Below are positions 54,866 to 64,000 of a stretch of DNA of 64,000 nt, in pieces. This stretch comes from Cacajao melanocephalus (taxonomy: Eukaryota > Chordata > Mammalia > Primates > Pitheciidae): the NCBI GenBank assembly GCA_963573385.1, contig CAUYLG010041475.1, positions 62,001-126,000 of the forward strand. The letters run 5' to 3'. Each line of letters starts with the position of its first letter. Within the stretch, counting starts at the first letter, position 1. Under the pieces are notes generated by a model. The model saw only the letters and a list, made by a program, of their open reading frames with translations, searched no databases and was not told the origin of the DNA. The position numbers and the translations under genes were made by a program.

Positions 54866-56249
54866 GAGGTTTCTTTCCTTGCCTCCTGCCTCCTTGCAAG
54901 GAAAGGCAGAGCACTTTGACTTAGGATTGTGTCTGAATTCAGCTAGTGTGTTGCATAAGCTTGGTTATCTGCTTGTCCTCTCAGTTCTTCCTAGGTAGAG
55001 GTGAGGGTGGGGAGAGGAGGGAGCTTCATGCAGAAGAAATAGTCTGAGGATATTTAGTGTAGGAGCACACTTGAGGGTGATCGTGGGACATCTAGAAAAG
55101 GTTAGATTATGTCTAGTACACACTTTTTAAACAGCTACCATTTTAATGTTTTGGCACTGGGAAATGTATTAGTTGAAAGTCTCACTTATGAATGATCCTT
55201 TTATTTTTCTGTGGTAACAAGACAGGTAAGGTGTATAGGTTGGCCCAGACTCGTTGCTCCTCTATGACTGCCAGACTCAGAGTTGAGAGTCTGATCTCAG
55301 AAGATGCAGGTCGTGCTGTCAGCCCAGATACCTATGGCACCCTGTCCTAGCAAGTGGCCACTGTTTTCTGGAATCTGTCACTACCTTAAGGGAAGCCTCA
55401 TTATTTTAATCCTTATTCCTAGCCATGTATCAGAGATAGACAGGCAGGTTGTTGATTTTTGAGATGAAGAACAACTATATGGCCAGTGAGCGAAAGAGGA
55501 AATTGGCTTGTAAGTTACAGTGGTACAGTGCTCTGCCTTCTCAGATAATTTCGTTTCCAGGAATCGTTGATTATATAGCTTATTTTTTTTAAGCCCATAC
55601 CCATTCTGCATATTTCAGAGTGAAATGTCCTGTGAGGGCAATCTTATTAAATCACTAGTCTGAAATTTTATGTTCCCTAGTTGGCCATGCCAGTATTTTG
55701 GTTAGGGTTTTAGGTGATTTTTATATCCACTGTAAACTTGGATATAACTTACCATTAACCAGATACTTAAAACCAGGGTTATCTCCCAAGGTTTCACATT
55801 GGAAGTGGTGTGTGAGCTGAGCCTTGAAGGGTGACACCAAGTTTTTTTTAGGCGAAATGGATAGATAAGCTAGCTAAAGGGCTTGTTTTTGACCTTGTAG
55901 GGCAGGGGTGGTTGTAGATGCTCTCTTGCGTGTTGACATACTGATTGATGGTGGCTTCTAAGGTCTCTTCTGAGTCAGTAAGAGTAGGGGCTCCTAACTG
56001 TCACGGATACCAGGCAGGGGAATGGAGCAAGATTTGGCAGTCCAGCTACTGTGAGTTTGCTCTCCAATGGCTTGGAAATGGGAAGTAAAGGAATCTGATC
56101 TTGGGTGAGACCATTTAAGACTGTCCTAGTCTGCCCTCACATATCCCTGGAAGGGACACATACAGGCTGGTCAGGCTCTCTTGGGGCCTGGACAGGGCAG
56201 TGGAACTGGGAGTGAGAATCCCCCTGCACCTGAATCTCTTACATATCAC
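54866..56249. other. 1.4 kb of single-copy sequence
   Basis: No gene. TGTGTGAGCTGAGCCTTGAAGGGTGA at 55810-55835 resembles a phrase from old mammalian repeats, but is too short to assign. Confidence 0.4.
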
Positions 56250-56424
56250 GCAATACTCAATCATTTATTGATGACTGCCTAGCTGGCTCATAATACTGAT
56301 GGCTGAATGGGGGTATGAAAAGTGGTCTCTGTTCTCAAGAGCATCCAGTCTTATTGGAGAAATAATGCAAAAAAATTAAAAAGGGAGGGGGATAAAATAA
56401 ACAAAAGCCCACATAGTAAATTTT
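56250..56424 (-). repeat. Possible L2 fragment, antisense
   Basis: CTCAATCATTTATTGATGACTGCC, then GTCTCTGTTCTCAAGAGCATCCAGTCTTATTGGAG resembles the antisense L2 tail order. It overlaps the tandem duplication at 56345-56495. Confidence 0.45.
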
Positions 56425-56495
56425 CCAGTCTTGTTGAAGAAATAATGCAAAAATAAGGGTAACATAAAAGAAACAAAAGCCCAGGTAGTAAATTT
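56345..56495. repeat. Imperfect tandem duplication, ~75-bp unit
   Basis: CCAGTCTTATTGGAGAAATAATGC... to AGTAAATTTT (56345-56424) is repeated as CCAGTCTTGTTGAAGAAATAATGC... to AGTAAATTT (56425-56495), head to tail. The second copy is shorter by about nine bases in the A/G-rich middle. Confidence 0.88.
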
Positions 56496-56945
56496 GCAGT
56501 ATAGCTCAGTGACTAAGGGCAGAGTACCTTGCAGGGGTGTTCATTATTTTGGCTTCCCTGGGCCACATTGGAAGAATTGTCTTGGTCCACACATAAAATA
56601 CACTAGCATTAACAATAGCTGATAGCTAAAAAAGAAAAAAAAATTGCAAAAAAAATCTCATAATGCTTTAAGAAACTTTACGAATTTGTGTTGGGCCACA
56701 CTCAAAGCCATCCTGGGCTGCGGGTTGGACAAGTTTGGTTTAAATCCTCTGGCTTATCAGCTGTTTGATCCTGGGCAAGTGACTTAGCGCCTTCTTCCAT
56801 TGGTTTGCTGGTCTGTTAGAGTATCATGTACTTTATAGGCTGTTGTGAGGATTAAATGAGTCAGTATATGCATATTTAAGGTACTTGGAACAGAGTTTGG
56901 CACATAGTAAGTGCCAAATAATTACATATAATTATTACTTTGGAG
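56492..56945 (+). repeat. MIR, sense, split by a hAT-like element
   Basis: GCAGTATAGCTCAGTGACTAAGGGCAG (56496-56522) is the MIR head. After the inserted element, GGTTTAAATCCTCTGGC, CCTGGGCAAGTGACTTAG, GTGAGGATTAAATGAGTCAG and GGAACAGAGTTTGGCACATAGTAAG continue in order. Confidence 0.85.
56530..56741. repeat. hAT-like DNA element inside MIR
   Basis: GCAGGGGTGTTC...CTTCCCTGGGCCACATTGG at the left, a run of A-rich ATTGCAAAAAAAATCTCATAATG, then TTTGTGTTGGGCCACACTCAAAGCC, and GGGTTGGACAAG at the right. I recognise this as a recurrent human DNA-transposon fossil, probably hAT type, but cannot give its name. Confidence 0.65.
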
Positions 56946-57847
56946 ATAGAGTCCCTAAGCCTATTTTGTCTTTGTAATAAGAACTTCATAGCATTGTTCG
57001 GGTTTAGTGAAGTAATGTCGGTGAAAGCGTCTGGAAAAAAGCCTGGCGGAGACCAAGTGCTTAATAACCAGCAGTCATTATCATTCTTATTATTCAATAT
57101 TTGCCCGTTGGTGTGAGTTTATTTGGTTCTTCCTCCACAGAGATAGGGGAAGATATAATGTACTTTACCCATCGATTTTTGCTTTTGGTTTCAGAATCCA
57201 GTTTTCAAAACAAAATATGCATTTGTTAACAGGCTACTCCTTTGCCAAGAAAAATGATAAAATTACCTTTGTGTACTCTTCTCCCCCAAAAGCCCTGTAT
57301 GAGCATGTCTCTGGCTGCGCACATTTAAGTATTAACAGAGATAAAACATGAGCTCAGCAGAGCCTTTCTAATGGCTAATCCACAGTAACCCATTTAAAAA
57401 ATCATTTTCTCCCACACAAGAAAAAGAATTAGTAGGGAGAGGTCATTTCGGTGGTTATTTGAAAGGAGTGTCACTCGGGTTTTGAGGGGAGCGAGAGTCG
57501 TGTCTCACCATTGAGTTTTTTGCTTGGTGGGTGCCTCTTTTCCAGGTCCATTTGCTGAATCTAGGACATGGGGTGGAGATGGGGAGTGGGTAGGGGGTGC
57601 CATCAAAGTTCTAAGCAAGTTCAGCAGTGTTGAAAGAATTTAAACCCACTCTGCAGCCGCTGTAGCTAGATAGTACTCTACCCTGGAATAGTGTGGAGAG
57701 GACATCCTTTCCCACTAGACACTGACAGCCAAAGACAAAAGATGAAAAGAACCTTGGGTAGATGAAAACACAATAAGATCTTGGTGGTCTCCTGACCTCT
57801 AGGGACCTTTGAACTTCTGGAGTTAAGATGAAGGCATGGACAGTCTG
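56946..57847. other. Single-copy sequence with a G-quadruplex motif
   Basis: No gene or repeat recognised. Contains the G-rich motif at 57570-57597. Confidence 0.45.
57570..57597 (+). other. Potential G-quadruplex
   Basis: Four G runs (GGGG 57570-57573, GGGG 57581-57584, GGG 57588-57590, GGGGG 57593-57597) with loops of seven, three and two bases match the standard G3+ N1-7 pattern. Confidence 0.75.
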
Positions 57848-58040
57848 TTTTTTTTTTTTTTTTTTAGCATAGAGTCATGTAGCAGCAGATATTGGGCTTT
57901 AGAATCTGGCAAACCTGGGTTCTGTTGAAACCTCTTCAGGAGCTTACTAAAGCTCCTAAAGGGTGAAATCGAGCAAGTTCGGTAACCTCTCTCTGCCCCC
58001 ATATTTCCTAGCAAAAAGTAAATTTAAAATGATCTATTAC
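57848..58040 (+). repeat. MIR, sense, after a poly-T run
   Basis: A T17-18 run (57848-57865) is followed by AGCATAGAGTCATGTAGCAG, GGCTTTAGAATCTGGCAAACCTGGGTTC, CGAGCAAGTTCGGTAACCTCTCT: sense MIR order with a damaged middle. The poly-T is not normal for a MIR start and may be an independent expansion. Confidence 0.7.
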
Positions 58041-60054
58041 TATTGATGGTGGTGATGGTGTGGTGACCACCAGCAACAATCAGAGGGTGGTGGACAGAGG
58101 AGGAAGCAGCATTCTTAAGAGAGAGATGGAAATTGTCCTCTGGATTATAGAGGACCCATCTGAGACCATCTCCCAGTTCAGTTCTGTAAGAAAGGCAGGT
58201 AAGATTGAGAATAAGGATTATGTAATTTTTGGGCGCCTTCTTCCTCTGGGGCTCTTAAGATCTGAGCCACTGTGGATTCAAGTAGGTTAGGGAAAGGCTA
58301 CCAGTGGGGAGAGGTCTGGTAGTTTGGGGTGTCAATTTAGGGGGGAGGTTTTTTGTTTGCTATTTTTTTTTCTTTTTCTGTCTTAGACACTATGTTGAAC
58401 TTTGTTGAAATTGTGAAGTCAAAGGATGATAATATCGTAAGCAAATATTTTCTTTTCAGAAAGAATTAGCAGGTAAAAACTCTATTAGCTAATATTTTTG
58501 CTTTATAGTAAAACTTCTTCAGCAGAATTATTTTATAATCTTTTTTCTTTTTAAAAAAACACCTTTTTTTTTCTGACGGGATACTAAGTAAAAAAGGTAT
58601 CTACTTTTTATGTGGTGTTCTCTGGCTTTTTATGAATAAAGTAGCATTTGTTTTTAAGTACCTCTGATAGGAATTTAGATAAGCCAGTGAAAGATCTTTT
58701 TCCTCCACAAATTCCTGTGGCCTTGATGGTGAACCTGTGATCAAAAGATTAGAAATACTGACTCTGAAATTGATCCAGTTACATTTGCTTAGTTATGTAA
58801 ATTCTGTACTTTTGGCCCTGAGATAGAACAAGCCCATTTGAAGCTTTGGGGACCTTCTTACTACTTCCAGGTTATCCTTGAAGGTCTTAAAATGTTTTTA
58901 AACATGACCAATTCTTTTCTACTATATTGGTCTAAACTCTATGTTTCCCCTTCCTGAGAAAAGATAGTTTCCTCTAGTTTTGTCTAGACTACAAGTGGCT
59001 TCAGAGAAACAGGCTTCTAGGTATAGCATGGAAAGGGGAAGGTCTGGTGGATAAGAAAGGTTTCAGAGGACACAAGTAATACTGGGGACAGCTGTGGAAC
59101 AGAGTGAGAAAGGTATGAAGAGGAGGGTACAAGGAAGACAGAAACAGGGAAGAGCAGGCTGGAAGAGAAAGAAGGGAAGAAGGCAGAATGGTGAAAATGG
59201 GGAATAAGGAGCAACCTTGAGAGGACAGAGGGTGCTAGGTAGGAGTAGAGAGGGATAAGTGGGTAAAGAGAGAATGCATTCAACTGATAGGTGAGGAGGC
59301 AGTGCCTGAGGTATGTCTTTGTTGCTGTGAGACTTTCAAGGGAATTTGAACATTTAAGGTGTTGAGGGTAGCATCGCGGACCTGACTGAGCAAGGGAGCT
59401 GTTGGGCATTTGTATGTGATGGGATCACCTGAACTTTTGTGCTTTGGAGTGGGAGGAAATAGCAGAAGGAAGCCTTGTCTATCCTTTTATGTTAATTTTC
59501 TTATCTTGTGAGAGGGCCTGTCCTTCTTGGGTCATTTAGTTCTACCAGTCTACCTCCTTTCTCTAAGTTGTCTCAACTCATGCATAAGTCTGACCACTTC
59601 TCTCTATAACTACCTCTTTGTAACATGTTTCTTTAAATATTTTTTTTTTAAAAAAGCTTTTTAAGGGAAGAAGGAAAAACTGTATTAGACCTTCTCAAAC
59701 TGTGCTGCCCTTTCTAACTATTTTCTCTGCTTGCCACCAAGGGTCATTGTACTCCTTCTCAACCAGACATTACTGAAAGGCTATTAATTAATTGAGTAGA
59801 ATGCAAAAAATAATCTTGGGCTTTGGGTTCCTTTATTGCTTTTCATTCCATGGAGAGTTTTTTCTTTTTATTTGTTTTAACATGTCTAAATGTCTAAGCC
59901 TATTTATTTTAGACATTTTTATAGTAGTTTTTCTAAAATGTATTAAATTATACTGCTTTCCTAAACTTAGTTTGGAACTTAATCATCATGGACCATCAGT
60001 ATTTTCCAAATCAACTGGTTTTTTTAGAATACTAAGGTAGTTGGGATTGTGAGT
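58041..60054. other. 2 kb of single-copy sequence, purine-rich stretch
   Basis: No gene. A strongly purine-rich segment lies at 59096-59275 on the plus strand and opens a 130-codon minus frame (59409-59017) that is Ser/Pro/Leu-rich and looks compositional. The donor-like CAG|GTAAGA at 58199 lacks a pyrimidine-rich acceptor upstream. Confidence 0.45.
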
Positions 60055-60165
60055 ACATTTATTCACATTCATTTGAGTGTGTTTTATGTGATGAGTACCT
60101 GGGGAAATAGTGGCAAGCAAGACAGATACCGTCTCTGCATGTTGCAGTTTAGTCTGTAAAGTCTG
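60055..60165 (-). repeat. L2 3' end, antisense
   Basis: CATTTATTCACATTCATTTGAGTG, GTGATGAGTACCTGGGG, AGTGGCAAGCAAGACAGATACCGTCTCTGC and GTTTAGTCTG follow antisense L2 order. Confidence 0.6.
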
Positions 60166-60429
60166 AATGGTGATGATCTGAACCAGCACAGTGCAGAAGG
60201 TGCCGGTCTGTGTTCTGGATGATTTAGGTTACCAAGCCATCTCCAAATAAATGGACCATTGCTGTTTAGGGCCCCGACTTATATATACACTTGGTTATTT
60301 CTACCTCTGGCCTACAATTGCCTACCCCGCAATCCATATGCAGTTCTGGGTTTTATTTTCTAGGAGGTGGAGGAAGGAAAAGAGATGAGGATTCGTGTGA
60401 AGACAGGCTAGTGTTGGTCCAGGTTTTTT
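60166..60429. other. Short single-copy stretch
   Basis: Nothing recognised. Confidence 0.5.
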
Positions 60430-60990
60430 CTACTTTCTGAATTATCCTATAATCTTTGAAAACACATTGTTTTTTTCACTGACATTTCTCCCCACGCCCC
60501 TTTGAGAACTTTAAAGCAAATCCCAGGCTTCAGATATTTCACCTCTGTATAGTTCATTGTGCACCTCAGAAGAACATGGGCATATGCTTAATTGACCAGG
60601 GTTATTTTCACACCTAACTGTAGGTACCATATTTTATTGTCTCACCTAATGGCCACTGTATAATTTTTAAAATTTCTCCCTTGTATAAAATACATGTTTT
60701 TTGTGGTTTTATTAGAATCAGGATTCACATGTGGGATTTGGATATTATGTCTCTTAATCAAGAGCTGTTTCCTGCTCTACCTCTCCCCACCTTTTCCATG
60801 CCATTGACTTTTGCAGAAACTGGGTCAGTTGCCCTGCAGAATGTCCCACATTCTGGATATATCTGTTTTCTTGTGGTGTCATTATCTGGTTCCTCTATCG
60901 CCTGAATTTCCGTAAACTGGAAATTAACTCTAAAGGCTTTATTAGACTCAGGTTAGCCTTTTTAGTTAGGTAGTGATGTGTGCTTCACAT
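60430..60990 (-). repeat. L1M 3' UTR fragment, antisense (tentative)
   Basis: AACTTTAAAGCAAATCCCAGGC, TATTATGTCTCTTAATC, GAAACTGGGTCAGTTGCCCTGCAGAATG, TTCTTGTGGTGTCATTATCTGG and CTGAATTTCCGTAAACTGG match an old L1 3' region in the order usually seen on the antisense strand. Heavily diverged. Confidence 0.55.
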
Positions 60991-61989
60991 TGTATCATAC
61001 CAAGGAAAGACTCCTTAATTTAACTAAGTAAAAGTAAAAAATATTAGTGAGCACTGAGTTTTTTTTAGACATGGTGCTAGGCACTGTGGGGATTACAGAG
61101 ATTAGCAAAGTGTAGTCCCAGCTGCCTTAAATTTGTTTTTGGAAGCAGACCATGACCAACAGCATGACAGAGGATAAGTAAGGTATAGCTGGGGAATAGG
61201 AGAGGTCAATAGTTAGCCAGTCTCTCCATATCTGAGAGACTGCCCATGAAGCCTGGGCATTTTAGCAGTCTAAAAAAACACAAAAATGTAATACTTTGCC
61301 AAATAATAGCAACTATGCTCTTTTTAAAACTAGTTTTATCTCATATAATTCTTGAGTAATTTATCTGTCTCTCCCCTAATCCACTGCGCATTGCATTATT
61401 TGAGGCATCATAATATGGTTGCGTATGCCTTTTCATGTACCTGGGTCAGGATAGAACCTGTGGAAATCCCTCCTCCTTCCCAGATTTAGACAGTGAGACA
61501 AACCAAAGGCAAGTGAAGCTCATGATAAAAGAGAAGGCTGGCACTACGTTTGAACCGGTGATCCACTGGTGTCAGTTGGCAGTGTTTTTTCGGGTCATCC
61601 TGCCTGATCCTTGTAAATGTAGATAGAGAGACCAAGTACAGTGTAGAAAACGTCAGCTTTCTGCTGGATCCCTACGTGTTTTTTTCTCTTTTTTTGGAGG
61701 GGTATGTGGAGAGATTTTCACTTTCTAAAGAATGAAGCTGGACCTTTAAATGGTTTGTGTGCGCTTTATAAAACTTTTTTAAAACTTATGAAATCGTATG
61801 TTAGTATATTACGGTTTTTACTTGTGTCTTGTCTACCCAGTTGCCACAACTTGTTAACTTTTTTTTCCATGAGGAAGTAAAAGTTCAGCTGGAATGTGTC
61901 TTCTTAATTGAAGGTTCATAAGCCAAGAATTTAGGCAAAGGAGGAAATTCTTCTCAATATTCAAAATATAAAACTCTGAGGAGCATCTT
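60991..61989. other. Single-copy sequence with a possible L2 scrap
   Basis: ATTAGTGAGCACTGAG...CATGGTGCTAGGCACTGTGGGG at 61043-61100 resembles antisense L2. Otherwise nothing recognised. Confidence 0.4.
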
Positions 61990-62070
61990 GTTGATGGATA
62001 TATTTTAGCATTTAGCATAGTGCTGGGTACTCAGTGCTCCATAAATACTGATTGGATGAATAAAATGAGA
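61990..62070 (+). repeat. L2 3' end, sense
   Basis: GCATTTAGCATAGTGCTGGGTACTCAGTGCTCCATAAATACTGATTGGATGAATAAAATG is the sense L2 tail ('cagtgcctggcacatag...caataaatatttgttgaatga'). Confidence 0.7.
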
Positions 62071-62969
62071 TGTTGAGGCAGTAGTGTTTATTCTCATTTA
62101 TAAATTACAAGTAAACAGTGTGATCACAGTGAAAAATCCTTAACCTGCTTTGCATAAGGAACTTTCACTTGTGCACTAGAGAGAGAGGGAGTGTGGGTAT
62201 GAGTGGGAGTGTGTGTGTATGTGGCACTGGCAAATAGAAGAGAAGGATTTGTCTTATTTGCTGATTTTTTTTAAAAAAAGATTGTATGTTTATGATCAAG
62301 AACATAGCACTTAAGATACATCCAACCTAAAAAACTGCCGAGTTAAATTCTGGATTTTGTCCTTGAAAGAAAAATGGCATTTCCTGCATAAAAAACAGTT
62401 TCTATTATAAATGACAAAAAAATTGTTAGGGAGCTGAGCTTTGATGCATTTACTACATGAAGGTCAAATACTTAGGTCATTATAATTCTGCCCCCTTTTG
62501 TGCATGCAGTACAATGAAGCTCTTTGACATGGCGCTACCACATTCTCAAGATGAAGGAAGGTCACGTGTTTTCATGCATCAAGAGCGTGATCTACTCTTT
62601 TTCGGTTCTCTGTTGTAAGTGGCTGTTGAGGGTGAAGTTGAGGGGAGAAACTGGACTAATGAATGGCTTTTGTCTACCTTTGTACTATTTTTTACTTTTC
62701 TTGCAAAGAAGTCAATTTGATTGTGACCTCTTAAAAGGAAAAGTTGAATGCCAAAAAAAAAAAAAAAGAAAAAAGAAAAGTTTAAAAAAAACTGAGAACC
62801 AGCTGCCCAGAGGAATCCACAGACAACCTTCAGTCTGGCTCAGTTACCCAGATTTTTATCACATACTTGCTAGCAGAGTTTTGATTGCCTCCAAACTTCA
62901 AATGAGTGTGTGGCTTCTTTATAGTCCATGGAGCTGGTCCTTTTGTTATTAAGGAGGCCTTGTGAGTTA
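62071..62969. other. Single-copy sequence, GT-rich and A-rich runs
   Basis: No gene. A GT-rich run is at 62187-62222 and an A-rich run at 62752-62790. A 142-codon frame at 62524-62952 passes through the A-rich run (encoding poly-Lys) and has no known domain. Confidence 0.45.
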
Positions 62970-63160
62970 TTATTAGGCCTTGGAGCCAGTTCATCTGGGC
63001 CCAATATGTGGTTTCATTTATTGGCTATTGACCTTGGAGGAATTATTTAACTCCACTGTGCCACAGTTTCCTCATCTGTAAAATGAGTTAATTTGCAACA
63101 GGAGGCATGCAAAAAAATGCCTGACAGAAAGAAAGCACTTGGCAACCATTAGCAACTGCT
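62970..63160 (+). repeat. MIR, sense
   Basis: CCTTGGAGCCAGTTCATCTGGG, CTATTGACCTTGGAGGAATTATTTAAC, CAGTTTCCTCATCTGTAAAATGAG and GCACTTGGCAACC give sense MIR order. Confidence 0.85.
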
Positions 63161-63321
63161 GACGTGTGTGTGAATTTATCAAGAGATGCAGTTCAGGTAT
63201 TGAGTATATGAAGGAGAGTGAGAATATGTATTTTTTAAACTTAAGCAAAAAATAACAAGTATGTAACAATACAGATAGGATACCTTTTATATAAAGTTTT
63301 AAAATATGCAAGCAGTATTAT

Positions 63322-63402
63322 GTATTTTATATATATGTTTATATACTTTATATATAATATATTGATAGATGCATTGTGTGTGTATATATATATATTCATG
63401 TA
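63322..63402. repeat. AT-rich low-complexity region
   Basis: Repeated TATATA/TTATATA blocks with a TGTGTG island near 63377-63383 and a (TA)6 at 63384-63395. Confidence 0.85.
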
Positions 63403-63434
63403 ATAATTTAAAATTTCATAGAAATAATAAATAT

Positions 63435-63727
<293 letters not shown>

Positions 63728-64000
63728 TACTAGCTTTAGGATAGTGGTAGTGGTTACCTCTGAGAAAGGTAGAAGAGAGATGGAATGAGGAGGGGATACA
63801 AAGGGTATTTTACCTCTATCTGGAATATTCTGTTTATTAAAAAAATTTTGAAGCAAATATGACACAGTACTAAGATCTGCTAAAGTTGAGCATTGGGCAT
63901 GTAGGTGTTATATTCTGTGTAATTTTGTTTGTTTAAACTATATCAAAGTAAAAAAAATAAAATGTCATGATTCTATAACATGAAGTGTCTTTAGACACAT
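63728..64000. other. End of window, nothing seen
   Basis: Single-copy sequence with an A-rich run near 63949. No repeat or gene recognised. Confidence 0.5.

Noticed and set aside
58060..58200. Possible exon ending GGCAG|GTAAGA at 58199
   Set aside because: The donor is good, but upstream AGs have no pyrimidine tract; the 76-codon frame continues past the donor and shows no domain.
59017..59409. 130-codon minus-strand frame
   Set aside because: Explained by the purine-rich plus strand, which removes minus-strand stop codons; the product is low-complexity Ser/Leu/Pro.
62524..62952. 142-codon plus-strand frame
   Set aside because: Passes through an A-rich run giving poly-Lys; no domain, no splice or promoter support.

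Overview
This window is primate nuclear DNA, almost certainly human. It contains 16 Alu copies or Alu monomers, including two that look like AluY, together with old L1, L2, MIR, MER-type DNA transposons and one MLT1-type LTR. Base composition is AT-rich, there is no CpG island, and no long conserved open reading frame is visible. The open frames are short; the longest few are either in unique sequence with no recognisable domain or are read-through of Alu/L1 sequence. The best reading is intron or gene-poor intergenic DNA.

Layout. Positions 1-16 kb are mostly single-copy sequence with an old antisense Alu (778-1085), an MLT1 LTR (1833-2271), two hAT MITE fossils (6924-7100, 7536-7690) and a MIR split by an Alu (9606-10090). 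Positions 16-30 kb hold a second split MIR, a CA microsatellite, a Tigger-like fossil, an L1 3' end and a tandem Alu pair sharing one target site. Positions 29.7-31.8 kb hold an old L1 fragment with Alus in opposing orientation. Positions 39.4-47.3 kb are a nearly full-length old L1 on the minus strand, broken up by two Alus, a second L1 3' end and a processed pseudogene of SUMO2 (45576-46582). Positions 47-64 kb are single-copy sequence with scattered Alu, MIR, L2, MER20 and L1 pieces; a third MIR (56492-56945) is split by a hAT-like element.

The only gene-like signals are the SUMO2 retropseudogene, which has three in-frame stops, and a strong predicted plus-strand internal exon at 37345-37405 (branch site, long pyrimidine tract, AG acceptor, near-perfect CAG|GTAAGTAT donor, one frame fully open). 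If that exon is real, the window lies inside a plus-strand gene. I could not identify the gene.

The more unusual observations are structural: a 17-bp inverted copy inside an old Alu that looks like a template-switch mutation; a ~95-bp local duplication 2.5 kb apart; a shared non-consensus L1-like segment 1.3 kb apart; three copies of one target site around two Alus; an imperfect ~75-bp tandem duplication; a 20-bp perfect palindrome; and splice-site pairs with zero or two bases between acceptor and donor. I saw no evidence of a new biological system. There is no CRISPR array, tRNA, rRNA or snRNA gene that I can recognise. Repeat family names come from memory of consensus sequences, not from a database search.
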